From assembly GCF_018987265.1 (NCBI RefSeq), contig NZ_CP076853.1:4084501-4148500 (forward strand): 64,000 nucleotides of DNA, written 5' to 3'. The translations under genes were made by a program, and so were the position numbers. Each line of letters starts with the position of its first letter. Positions within the stretch are counted from its first letter, which is position 1. This stretch comes from Rhizobium sp. WYJ-E13 (GTDB lineage Bacteria; Pseudomonadota; Alphaproteobacteria; Rhizobiales; Rhizobiaceae). The notes under the pieces are model-generated. The model saw only the letters and a program-made list of their open reading frames with translations. It was not told where the DNA came from and searched no databases. Positions 41,579 through 50,409 of the stretch are shown here, piece by piece.

Positions 41579-44578
41579 ATGAAAAAAGGCGATCATCTCT
41601 TCCTTGTCGACGGTTCGGGCTTCATCTTCCGGGCCTTTCATGCATTGCCCCCGCTGACGCGCAAATCCGATGGCCTGCCGGTCGGCGCCGTCTCGGGTTT
41701 CTGCAACATGCTTTGGAAGCTGCTGAGGGATGCACGCAGCACCGATGTGGCCGCCACGCCGACCCATCTCGCCGTCATTTTCGACTATTCGTCGAAGACC
41801 TTCCGCAAGGATCTCTATGACGCCTATAAGGCGAACCGTTCGGCACCGCCCGAAGAGCTGGTGCCACAGTTCGGCCTGATCCGCGAGGCGACGCGCGCCT
41901 TCAATCTTCCCTGCATCGAGACGGAAGGTTTCGAAGCCGACGATATCATCGCCACCTATGCCCGCCAGGCCGAAGCCGTCGGCGCCGACGTGACGATCGT
42001 CTCCTCCGACAAGGATTTGATGCAGCTCGTCACGACCAATGTCCACATGTATGACAGCATGAAGGACAAGCAGATCAGCATCCCCGATGTCATCGAGAAA
42101 TGGGGTGTGCCGCCGGAAAAGATGATCGACCTGCAGGCCATGACCGGCGATTCCGTCGATAATGTTCCGGGCATTCCGGGCATCGGTCCCAAGACGGCCG
42201 CCCAGCTTCTCGCCGAATATGGCGATCTCGATACCCTTCTCGAGCGTGCCCACGAGATCAAGCAGGAAAAGCGTCGCCAGACGATTCTCGAAAACATCGA
42301 CAAGGCAAAGCTCTCCCGCGAGCTGGTGCGCCTGCGCACCGACGTGCCGCTGGAGCTTGACCTCGACGCGCTCATCCTGGAGCCGCAGAACGGCCCCAAG
42401 CTGATCGGCTTCCTGAAGACCATGGAGTTCACGACGCTGACGCGCCGTGTCGCGGAAGTCTGCAATTGCGATGCCAGCGAGATCGAGCCTGCTTTCGTGA
42501 AGATCGAATGGGGTGCGGAAGCGCATGGCCCGGATCTCGATGCAGCCGAGCCGGAGCCTGTCGCGGGCACTATCCCTGACGTAGGTGGCGAAGCCGTCGC
42601 GGTTCCGCCGCGTGCAAAGGCGAAAACTGCGGTCGAAGGCATGTTTGCGCCGGCCGATCTTGCCAAGGCGCGGGCAGAGGCTTTTGCGACCCTGCCGTTT
42701 GACCATTCCTCCTATGTGACGATCCGCGACCTGGCGACCCTCGATCGGTGGATCGCCGACGCGCGGGACACCGGCCTCGTCGCCTTCGATACGGAAACGA
42801 CCTCGCTCGATGCCATGCAGGCCGAGCTCGTCGGCTTCTCCCTGGCGATTGCCGATAATGCGACAGACCCAACCGGCACACGCATCCGCGCCGCCTACGT
42901 GCCGATCAGCCACAAGACGGGAGTCGGTGACCTGCTCGGCGGTGGGCTCGCGGAAAACCAGATCCCGATGCGCGACGCGCTATCGCGGCTGAAGGCGCTG
43001 CTGGAGGATGAATCGATCCTCAAGGTGGCGCAGAACCTGAAATACGACTACCTGCTGATGAAGCGCTACGGCATCGAGACGAAGAGTTTCGACGATACGA
43101 TGCTGATATCCTATGTGCTCGATGCCGGCACGGGCGCGCACGGCATGGACCCCTTGTCTGAAAAATTCCTCGGACACACACCGATCGCCTACAAGGATGT
43201 TGCCGGCTCCGGCAAGTCCAACGTCACTTTCGACCTCGTGGATATCGAGCGCGCGACCCACTACGCCGCAGAAGACGCCGACGTGACGCTGCGCCTCTGG
43301 ATGGTGCTGAAGCCGCGCCTTGCCGCTACTCAGCTGACGCGCGTCTATGAGCGTCTGGAACGTCCGCTCGTGCCTGTTCTGGCGCGCATGGAAGAACGTG
43401 GCATCACGGTCGACCGCCAGATCCTGTCGCGCCTGTCGGGCGAACTGGCTCAAGGGGCAGCCAGGTTCGAGGATGAAATCTATCAGCTTGCCGGCGAGAG
43501 GTTCAACATCGGCTCTCCCAAGCAGCTCGGCGACATCCTGTTCGGCAAGATGGGCCTTGCCGGCGGCAGCAAGACCAAGACCGGCCAATGGTCGACCTCG
43601 GCAAGCGTGCTGGAAGACTTGGCGGCGGCCGGCTTCGAGCTGCCCCGCAAGATCGTCGACTGGCGCCAGCTCACTAAGCTGAAGTCCACCTACACGGATG
43701 CGCTTCCGGGTTACATCCATCCGGAAACGAAGCGGGTGCACACCTCCTATTCACTGGCATCGACGACGACAGGCCGCCTTTCCTCCTCTGAGCCGAACCT
43801 TCAGAACATTCCGGTCCGCACCGCCGAAGGCCGCAAGATTCGCACCGCCTTCATTTCATCGCCCGGCCACAAGCTGATCTCGGCCGACTACAGCCAGATC
43901 GAGCTGCGCGTGCTCGCCCATGTCGCTGAGATCCCGCAGCTCGTGCGCGCTTTCGAAGACGGCATCGACATCCACGCCATGACCGCCTCCGAAATGTTCG
44001 GCGTTCCCGTCGAGGGCATGCCGGCCGAGGTGCGCCGCCGCGCCAAGGCGATCAACTTCGGCATCATCTACGGCATTTCCGCCTTCGGTCTCGCCAACCA
44101 GCTTTCCATCGAGCGCTCGGAAGCCGGTGACTATATCAAGAAGTATTTCGAGCGTTTCCCCGGCATCCGCGATTACATGGAAAGCCGCAAGCAGATGGCC
44201 CGCGACAAGGGCTATGTCGAGACGATCTTCGGCCGCCGAATCAATTATCCGGAAATCCGCTCGTCCAATCCTTCGGTCCGCGCCTTCAACGAACGTGCTG
44301 CCATCAACGCACCGATCCAGGGTTCGGCCGCTGACGTCATCCGGCGCGCGATGATCAAGATCGAACCGGCGCTCGCCGAGGCAGGCCTTGCCGATCGGGT
44401 GCGCATGCTCTTGCAGGTGCACGATGAATTGATCTTCGAGGTCGAAGACGAGGATGTCGAAAAGGCGATGCCAACAATCGTTTCGGTGATGGAAAATGCC
44501 ACCTCGCCGGCCCTTGAAATGCGCGTACCGCTTAGGGTCGACGCACGCGCCGCCACCAATTGGGACGAGGCGCATTAA
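41579..44578 (+). CDS. polA: DNA polymerase I
   Basis: A 999-residue polymerase with three domains. 5' nuclease, about 1-300 (FLVDGSGFIFRAFHALPPLT; TGDSVDNVPGIPGIGPKTAA). 3'-5' exonuclease, about 365-560, with DTETTSLD near 403 and the other acidic motifs, so proofreading is probably active. Polymerase, about 600-999: SADYSQIELRVLAHVAEIPQ (motif A), RRRAKAINFGIIYGISAFGL (motif B) and QVHDELIFEV (motif C, near 947). It fills gaps in repair and removes RNA primers. ATG 41579 is the family start. Confidence 0.97.
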   Translation: MKKGDHLFLVDGSGFIFRAFHALPPLTRKSDGLPVGAVSGFCNMLWKLLRDARSTDVAATPTHLAVIFDYSSKTFRKDLYDAYKANRSAPPEELVPQFGLIREATRAFNLPCIETEGFEADDIIATYARQAEAVGADVTIVSSDKDLMQLVTTNVHMYDSMKDKQISIPDVIEKWGVPPEKMIDLQAMTGDSVDNVPGIPGIGPKTAAQLLAEYGDLDTLLERAHEIKQEKRRQTILENIDKAKLSRELVRLRTDVPLELDLDALILEPQNGPKLIGFLKTMEFTTLTRRVAEVCNCDASEIEPAFVKIEWGAEAHGPDLDAAEPEPVAGTIPDVGGEAVAVPPRAKAKTAVEGMFAPADLAKARAEAFATLPFDHSSYVTIRDLATLDRWIADARDTGLVAFDTETTSLDAMQAELVGFSLAIADNATDPTGTRIRAAYVPISHKTGVGDLLGGGLAENQIPMRDALSRLKALLEDESILKVAQNLKYDYLLMKRYGIETKSFDDTMLISYVLDAGTGAHGMDPLSEKFLGHTPIAYKDVAGSGKSNVTFDLVDIERATHYAAEDADVTLRLWMVLKPRLAATQLTRVYERLERPLVPVLARMEERGITVDRQILSRLSGELAQGAARFEDEIYQLAGERFNIGSPKQLGDILFGKMGLAGGSKTKTGQWSTSASVLEDLAAAGFELPRKIVDWRQLTKLKSTYTDALPGYIHPETKRVHTSYSLASTTTGRLSSSEPNLQNIPVRTAEGRKIRTAFISSPGHKLISADYSQIELRVLAHVAEIPQLVRAFEDGIDIHAMTASEMFGVPVEGMPAEVRRRAKAINFGIIYGISAFGLANQLSIERSEAGDYIKKYFERFPGIRDYMESRKQMARDKGYVETIFGRRINYPEIRSSNPSVRAFNERAAINAPIQGSAADVIRRAMIKIEPALAEAGLADRVRMLLQVHDELIFEVEDEDVEKAMPTIVSVMENATSPALEMRVPLRVDARAATNWDEAH

Positions 44579-44579
44579 G

Positions 44580-44624
44580 GCATGTCGCGCAAAACTGCGC
44601 AGCGGTTTTGCGGCAACGGCATGC
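44580..44624. repeat. Rhizobial palindromic repeat downstream of polA
   Basis: GCATGTCGCGCAAAAC, a 9-base centre and GTTTTGCG...GGCATGC form an imperfect palindrome of about 45 bases right after the polA stop. I recall closely similar elements in many intergenic regions of Rhizobium genomes. It may also help end polA transcription, though no T-run follows. The rest of 44625-44852 holds no gene. Confidence 0.6.
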
Positions 44625-44852
44625 GAAAACGAAAGCCGAAGTGCGGCAAGCGGATCTGAAAGATCGCGCCGCGCTTTAGGTGCTTCGTGAGATTACCCCA
44701 AAGATTTTTCCTGAAGACTCAAATCTCTGAAACCAATGGAGTTTCCTCTTTTTGGCCGTCCCGCAACGGAACGGCTGGAAGGAACTTATTAACCTTCATT
44801 TCCTATCCGGAAGGATGTCCGAATTTACCAAGCGTGAGTGAGTAGCTGTCGC

Positions 44853-47285
44853 ATGCGTTTTCCCAGAACCAATTTGACGGATGCCGGAGATTTCTCGTCC
44901 GGACTGGAAGCTGAACATCCCGTGGAAAATGCCCCCGTGGAATATGAAGGCGAAAAGCCGGTGCCGCCGCTTTGGCAGAGCAATTTCTCGCTCGCCCCGA
45001 ACGTCCGCTTCACCCGCACACCGGAAACGCTGATCAGCAAGCGCCGCGCCCCGGAAGAGCCTGTTCGCGAGGAGATCGTCGTCGTTGCTCCTCCTGTGCC
45101 GCAACCTGCGCCCCCACCGCAATCCCCGGCCGCACAGCAACCAATGCCGATGCGAGGGCCGATCACGGTCAACGTGCCCTTCGATATCTATCTTCCGGAA
45201 GTGGTCGAGCCGGTCATCGACCAGCAGACGGAAGCACAGCCGCAGCCGGTTACCGCCGCATCCGTGGAAACCACGCTGCGCGCCGCATCGGAGCTTTCCT
45301 CGATCTCGGATTTCGCTTTCTGGGAAGTCATGGCTTTTGAGGAGACGGACGCCGAGCCGTCACGTGCGCCAATGATCAACCTGTCGCAGGCCGAACCCGA
45401 AACGATCACCTCGCGCTTCCGCATCATGGAATGGCGTCCCGGCCGGCATAATCCTGCACCGGTAACACCACGCGCTGCCCCGCCCTCCGCCGCTGCACCC
45501 GTCCGGGCGGCTCGTCCTCCGGTAGCCGCAGCACCCCTGAGTCGGCCGCCGGCCCGCCCTCCGCTTGCCGGGACTGCTGTCGTCCAGCCACCCGTTGCTG
45601 AGCAGCCAGCCGCGCAATCGCCCTTTACCCAGGCCGCGCCGGTCATCCAGCCGACGCAGCCGCAGGCCGAAGTGCTGCCCGTGGCGCGCGTCGAAATCGC
45701 CGCCGCTGCCCCGTCGCCGCTTCGTCCGGCCCGCATGATCGTCGAAAAAGTCGATGCATCCGGCTACGAATTCCCGCCGCGCGCCCTGCTGCAGGAGCCG
45801 CCGGAGCGGCTTGGCGAGATCATGTCGCAGGAAACGCTGGAGCAGAATGCCGGCCTTCTCGAAAGCGTGCTGGAGGATTTCGGTGTCAAGGGCGAGATCA
45901 TCCATGTCCGCCCTGGTCCTGTCGTCACACTCTATGAATTCGAGCCGGCGCCCGGCGTAAAATCATCTCGCGTCATCGGCCTTGCCGATGATATTGCCCG
46001 ATCCATGTCGGCACTGTCTGCCCGTGTGGCTGTCGTTCCCGGCCGCAACGTCATCGGCATCGAACTGCCGAATGCGACGCGTGAAACCGTCTATTTCCGC
46101 GAGATGATCGAAAGCGACGATTTCGACAAGAGCGGCTACAAGCTGGCGCTCGGACTCGGCAAGACGATCGGCGGCGAACCCGTGATCGCCGAACTCGCGA
46201 AGATGCCGCATCTGCTCGTTGCCGGCACGACCGGCTCGGGCAAGTCCGTTGCCATCAACACCATGATCCTGTCGCTGCTCTACCGCATGACGCCGGAACA
46301 GTGCCGCCTGATCATGGTCGATCCCAAGATGCTGGAACTCTCCGTCTATGACGGCATCCCGCACCTGCTGACGCCCGTCGTCACCGACCCCAAGAAGGCT
46401 GTCATGGCGCTGAAATGGGCGGTGCGCGAGATGGAGGAGCGCTATCGCAAGATGTCGCGCCTCGGCGTCCGCAATATCGACGGCTATAACGGCCGCGTCT
46501 CCCTGGCCCGTGAAAAGGGCGAGACCATCCATATCATGGTCCAGGTCGGCTTCGACCGGCAGACCGGTGCGCCGATCGAGGAGCAGCAGGAACTGGATCT
46601 CGCGCCGATGCCGTATATCGTCGTCATCGTCGACGAAATGGCCGACCTGATGATGGTCGCCGGCAAGGAGATCGAAGGCGCAATCCAGCGTCTCGCACAG
46701 ATGGCGCGTGCTGCCGGCATCCATCTCATCATGGCAACCCAGCGCCCGTCAGTCGATGTCATCACCGGCACGATTAAGGCGAACTTCCCGACCCGCATTT
46801 CCTTTCAGGTGACTTCGAAGATCGACAGCCGCACGATCCTCGGCGAGCAGGGCGCCGAACAGCTGCTCGGCCAGGGCGACATGCTGCATATGCAGGGCGG
46901 CGGCCGCATTGCTCGTGTCCACGGCCCCTTCGTTTCCGACGCGGAAGTCGAGAAGGTCGTGGCACATCTGAAGACGCAGGGCCGGCCGGAATATCTTGAT
47001 ACCGTCACGGCCGGCGAGGACGAAGAAGCCGAGGATGAAGAGGACGGCGCCGTCTTCGACAAGAGCGCCATGGGCGCTGAGGATGGCGACGAGCTTTACC
47101 AGCAGGCCGTCAAGGTCGTCATGCGCGACAAGAAGTGCTCGACGTCCTACATCCAGCGCCGTCTGGGCATCGGCTATAACCGTGCCGCCTCGCTGGTCGA
47201 GCGCATGGAGAAGGAAGGGCTGGTTGGCCCGGCAAACCACGTCGGCAAACGTGAAATCGTCTCAGGCCGCGGCGATAACGAATAA
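44853..47285 (+). CDS. ftsK: DNA translocase FtsK without membrane segments
   Basis: An 810-residue protein starting [20 protein letters not shown]. The first about 290 residues are Pro/Ala-rich and soluble, with no transmembrane segment. The motor is complete: beta domain with [20 protein letters not shown], Walker [19 protein letters not shown], Walker [14 protein letters not shown] and [20 protein letters not shown]. The gamma winged-helix is at the C-terminus ([20 protein letters not shown]), so DNA-orienting KOPS reading should work. The N-terminal FtsK anchor for the divisome is missing. GTG 44838 is an alternative start. Confidence 0.92.
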   Translation: MRFPRTNLTDAGDFSSGLEAEHPVENAPVEYEGEKPVPPLWQSNFSLAPNVRFTRTPETLISKRRAPEEPVREEIVVVAPPVPQPAPPPQSPAAQQPMPMRGPITVNVPFDIYLPEVVEPVIDQQTEAQPQPVTAASVETTLRAASELSSISDFAFWEVMAFEETDAEPSRAPMINLSQAEPETITSRFRIMEWRPGRHNPAPVTPRAAPPSAAAPVRAARPPVAAAPLSRPPARPPLAGTAVVQPPVAEQPAAQSPFTQAAPVIQPTQPQAEVLPVARVEIAAAAPSPLRPARMIVEKVDASGYEFPPRALLQEPPERLGEIMSQETLEQNAGLLESVLEDFGVKGEIIHVRPGPVVTLYEFEPAPGVKSSRVIGLADDIARSMSALSARVAVVPGRNVIGIELPNATRETVYFREMIESDDFDKSGYKLALGLGKTIGGEPVIAELAKMPHLLVAGTTGSGKSVAINTMILSLLYRMTPEQCRLIMVDPKMLELSVYDGIPHLLTPVVTDPKKAVMALKWAVREMEERYRKMSRLGVRNIDGYNGRVSLAREKGETIHIMVQVGFDRQTGAPIEEQQELDLAPMPYIVVIVDEMADLMMVAGKEIEGAIQRLAQMARAAGIHLIMATQRPSVDVITGTIKANFPTRISFQVTSKIDSRTILGEQGAEQLLGQGDMLHMQGGGRIARVHGPFVSDAEVEKVVAHLKTQGRPEYLDTVTAGEDEEAEDEEDGAVFDKSAMGAEDGDELYQQAVKVVMRDKKCSTSYIQRRLGIGYNRAASLVERMEKEGLVGPANHVGKREIVSGRGDNE

Positions 47286-47300
47286 TCGGAGCGCGGCTGG

Positions 47301-47807
47301 TTACTGCTCCTCAGAAGCCAGCCGCAGCGTCTCCAACACGAAGTCGCGCTTGCCTCCGGTATAATAATCCCAATCGTCATTTGCCTCGCCCATGAGCTTC
47401 AGCTTGAGGGCGGCATAGGCGTTCGCTCTTTCTGGATGGGAGCGGAGATAATCCCGAAAAGCGATCCGGTCTCGCAGCACGGCATTGTCCGCCGAGCAGA
47501 GATAGAGCCGGGCGCCGTGTGAGCCTTTGCCGCTGGTGAAGGTCCAGGTCTGTTGCTGGTATTTGTCGCCGTGAAAGGTGAAGGCGCCAAGCGATTGCGC
47601 ACGCTCGATCGCCTCGGGAAGGGCATCCGCGCTCGCAAAGGCGGCGTGCAGGTCGATCTTTGGCTTGGCGGCCAGTCCGGGGACGGATGTGCTGCCGACG
47701 TGATGAAAGACGGGATGGAGACCGGCGAACAACGGCTCGAGCTCGCCGACGATCCGACGGAAGAGAGACGGCCATTCCGGGTCATAGTCGACGACGCGAA
47801 TGGCCAT
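47301..47807 (-). CDS. GrpB-family protein (UPF0157)
   Basis: A 168-residue protein starting MAIRVVDYDPEWPSLFRRIV. The GrpB motif, with HVGSTSVPGLAAKPKIDLHA, the nucleotidyltransferase-like GST...D pattern, is intact, followed by LYLCSADNAVLRDRIAFRDY and the NDWDYYTGGKRDFV end. These proteins are related to nucleotidyltransferases and are sometimes fused to CoaE; the biochemical role is unknown. AAGGA lies 7 bases before ATG 47807; ATG 47813 is too close. It is 20 bases behind phnN on the same strand and may be transcribed with the phn genes. Confidence 0.87.
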   Translation of the reverse strand: MAIRVVDYDPEWPSLFRRIVGELEPLFAGLHPVFHHVGSTSVPGLAAKPKIDLHAAFASADALPEAIERAQSLGAFTFHGDKYQQQTWTFTSGKGSHGARLYLCSADNAVLRDRIAFRDYLRSHPERANAYAALKLKLMGEANDDWDYYTGGKRDFVLETLRLASEEQ

Positions 47808-47826
47808 TCTCATATCCTTATCTTGT

Positions 47827-48426
47827 TCAGGCGATTTCCTTCAGGAATCCGTCCAGGAGATCGATCATCTTGCGCTCGGCCTCCTCAAGCGAATCGCTAT
47901 TGTCCAATTCCACGACATCATAATCGCCACGCACTGTCAGCGGGCCGCGAGCAAGACGGGCCATGATATCCTCATGCGTCTCGCGGCCGCGAGCCTCCAG
48001 GCGGCCGGCCAGCACTTCCGGGCGGGCCGTCACATTGATGACCTTCAGCCGCGGGAAGGCGGCCTGGAAACGGTGTAGCGCCGAACGCGAACCGTTCGCA
48101 ACGACAATGTGGCCCCTGGCGAGCGAGACGGAAACTTCTGCCGGAATGGCGTATTTGAGACCATGCGCCTCCCACCACACGGCAAAGGCGCCGGACTGCT
48201 CCATCGATGCGAATCCCGCATCCGAAACGGCGAGGTGATCCTCTCCGCCGGCATCACCTTCACGAGTGATGACGCGGCGGGCAAAATGCACGTCCTCCCG
48301 ACGATCGAAATGCCGGGCCGCAAGGTTCATCAGCGTGTCCTTGCCGGCCCCGCTCGGACCGACGACGACGACCATGATGCCGCGTTCGGCACCGGCGCCC
48401 GGATGGGGCTCGTGTGACATCATCAT
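47827..48426 (-). CDS. phnN: Ribose 1,5-bisphosphate phosphokinase PhnN
   Basis: A 199-residue guanylate-kinase-like enzyme. Walker A is VVGPSGAGKDTLMNLAARHF (near 22-41); RRVITREGDAGGEDHLAVSD and VINVTARPEVLAGRLEARGRE follow as in PhnN. It phosphorylates ribose 1,5-bisphosphate with ATP to PRPP, the last step of the C-P lyase pathway. It overlaps the phnM stop (ATGA); three Met codons in a row make the start uncertain by two residues. Confidence 0.94.
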   Translation of the reverse strand: MMMSHEPHPGAGAERGIMVVVVGPSGAGKDTLMNLAARHFDRREDVHFARRVITREGDAGGEDHLAVSDAGFASMEQSGAFAVWWEAHGLKYAIPAEVSVSLARGHIVVANGSRSALHRFQAAFPRLKVINVTARPEVLAGRLEARGRETHEDIMARLARGPLTVRGDYDVVELDNSDSLEEAERKMIDLLDGFLKEIA

Positions 48427-49562
48427 GCGACACGGCGTCCTTCGCGCCAGACGGAACGCGTCACCGGCACGCCATGCGAACGGTGAACGCGGACGAGATC
48501 GGCACGTAGGCCGGTTTCGATGCGGCCGCGATCGTTGAGACTGACGGTGCGTGCTGGTGTGGCCGTGACCATCGCGATCGCCTTCGACAACGTAATGCCC
48601 TCAACCTCGTCGGCAAGAATGAAGGGCGCATGCAGCAGGCTAAGCGGCACATAGTCGGACGAAAGCACGTCGAGAACCCCGAGCTGCGCCAGATCACGCG
48701 CGGCGATATTGCCGGAATGCGATCTGCCGCGCACGATGTTCGGTGCGCCCATCAGAACGCTCATGCCGTTTTCATGCGACAGCCGGGCTGCGTCAATGCT
48801 GGTCGGGAATTCGGCCAGGCGAACGCCGTTTTCGATCGCCTCATCGACATGGGCAGATGTGGCATCGTCATGACTTGCGACGGTGATGCCGCGTTCGGCG
48901 CAGACCTTGGAGATTGCGTCCCGATTGGGCGTTGAATTGCGATCGGACTCGGCGATGCGTCTGGCGCAGAAACGGGCGAACTCCTCGTCCGTGAGACCGC
49001 GCTTCTTCTGATAATAAAAGATGTACTGGTCCATTGTCTGGAACTGGCGCTGGCCGGGCGCATGGTCCATCAGCGAAACGAGACGGACATAGGGATCGTT
49101 CTCGAAATCGGCGAAGTGCTGCAGCACATTGTCGGCTGAAACCTCGCAACGCAGATGGATGAGGTGTTCGGCACGCAGGCGCCCTTCCTTCTCGGCGGAC
49201 TGGATGGCATCGGCCATCTCGCGCATCTCGCCGTGCTCGAAACCGCCGTCTTCGTCAGCGCCCATGCGCAGGCAGTCGAAGACCGTGGTGATGCCTGAGG
49301 TGACGATCTGCGCATCGTGGGCCTGGATGGCCGCCGTCTTGTTCCAGCGGATCCCAGGACGCGGTGAATAGTGGCCTTCCAGATGGTCCGTATGCAGCTC
49401 GACGAGGCCGGGAATGATGTAATCGCCCTCGAAATCCTCGCCGGCTAATGAACTGCCTTCCGAAATATCGGCGATCCTGCCGTCACGGATCAGGATAGAG
49501 CCCGAAAGGATATCGTTCTGGAGAACGATACGGGCGTTTGAAAGAACGGTTTCTTTGCTCAT
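48423..49562 (-). CDS. phnM: Alpha-D-ribose 1-methylphosphonate 5-triphosphate diphosphatase PhnM
   Basis: A 379-residue amidohydrolase-superfamily enzyme. Metal-site motifs: GLVELHTDHLEGHYSPRPG (HxD), then the His of HLRCEVSADN, ASHDDATSAH and the late Asp in SSDYVPLSLLHAPF. It releases pyrophosphate from the ribose-phosphonate triphosphate. ATG 49562 (MSKETVLSNARIVL) was chosen over the longer frame to 49655. It lies 13 bases after the DUF1045 gene and overlaps phnN. Confidence 0.95.
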   Translation of the reverse strand: MSKETVLSNARIVLQNDILSGSILIRDGRIADISEGSSLAGEDFEGDYIIPGLVELHTDHLEGHYSPRPGIRWNKTAAIQAHDAQIVTSGITTVFDCLRMGADEDGGFEHGEMREMADAIQSAEKEGRLRAEHLIHLRCEVSADNVLQHFADFENDPYVRLVSLMDHAPGQRQFQTMDQYIFYYQKKRGLTDEEFARFCARRIAESDRNSTPNRDAISKVCAERGITVASHDDATSAHVDEAIENGVRLAEFPTSIDAARLSHENGMSVLMGAPNIVRGRSHSGNIAARDLAQLGVLDVLSSDYVPLSLLHAPFILADEVEGITLSKAIAMVTATPARTVSLNDRGRIETGLRADLVRVHRSHGVPVTRSVWREGRRVA

Positions 49563-49575
49563 ATCAGAAAATCTT

Positions 49576-50271
49576 TCAGCTTCTGGCGCCAGCAAGAGGC
49601 AGCCATGTGTGGACTTTGAAAGGCGCGCCGCGCACCTCTTCGCTAAAGACGGCAAGGCCGGAAATGTGAAGCGGCCTGCCGGTGAAAGCTGAGAAACGCT
49701 CCGTCAGGATCGCTTTCATCACTTCCGCGCGCTCTTCCGGCACCTGGCCGGTCAGCGTCATATGGAAGCCGAAGTCATCCATGACATATGGATAGCCCCA
49801 GCGCATGAGATTATTGCGCTGGCTCTCGGAGAGTCGTTCCGGTTTGCGCCTGATAATATCGGCCTCGGAGAGTGCTGCCCGGAATGGCTCGAAAGACTTT
49901 ACCACCTTTGCCGCGAAATCCTGAAGCGGTTGGTGCAACGAACCCGGCACAAGCGCGAAGAAGCGACCAAGCTGGCCGAGCACCAGTTCCGGGATGTCGA
50001 AGGCCGGCGTGTTGGCGACGAAATCTTCGACAACCGTCATCAGATCCTTTTCGGTCACGGAGGAGGCAAGCTCGAAAGGCGCCTTGATCGTCGCATGGAA
50101 GCCATAGCGGCGCGGATCGGCCGTCAGTTCGAATTGTTCATGAGCCGGCAGCGTCTCGTATTCGGGTGCAGGATAGGTCTCGCCGGTAAAGGCATTGCGG
50201 CCGAGCCAGACAGAGGCAGCATCCGTCAGGGAATGATCCTTAGACGGCGAAAAATAGAGAGCGTAGCGCAA
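49576..50271 (-). CDS. DUF1045 phosphonate-operon protein, 2H phosphoesterase-like
   Basis: A 231-residue protein. Two HxT motifs are visible, RRYGFHATIKAPF near residue 60 and MDDFGFHMTLTGQV near 170, the signature of the 2H phosphoesterase superfamily, whose members open cyclic phosphates. The start is most likely a TTG at 50271 (RYALYFSPSKDHSL) with AGGA 8 bases upstream; the longer ATG frame to 50337 has no family match. In phn clusters of rhizobia this family sits beside phnM and phnN. Since no PhnP is seen in the cluster, it is the candidate for the cyclic 1,2-phosphate opening step; this is inference. Confidence 0.85.
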   Translation of the reverse strand: MRYALYFSPSKDHSLTDAASVWLGRNAFTGETYPAPEYETLPAHEQFELTADPRRYGFHATIKAPFELASSVTEKDLMTVVEDFVANTPAFDIPELVLGQLGRFFALVPGSLHQPLQDFAAKVVKSFEPFRAALSEADIIRRKPERLSESQRNNLMRWGYPYVMDDFGFHMTLTGQVPEERAEVMKAILTERFSAFTGRPLHISGLAVFSEEVRGAPFKVHTWLPLAGARS

Positions 50272-50371
50272 GGCTTTTATCCTGGAGATCGTCCGAACGG
50301 GGAGCGCAATGTGCATTGATTTGGCGGCGAACCGCAAGCACGCTCCGGCTAAAAGATTTCCATGACAGAAT

Positions 50372-50397
50372 GATGATGACGGCAGGCCGTCATCATC
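50372..50397. terminator. Perfect hairpin between phnE2 and the DUF1045 gene
   Basis: GATGATGACGGC-AG-GCCGTCATCATC, a 12-bp perfect stem, 13 bases after the phnE2 stop. TTTT follows on the plus side and only ATTC on the operon (minus) side, so within the operon it may stabilise the upstream mRNA or cause partial termination rather than a full stop. Confidence 0.5.
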
Positions 50398-50409
50398 TTT
50401 TGATCGGGC

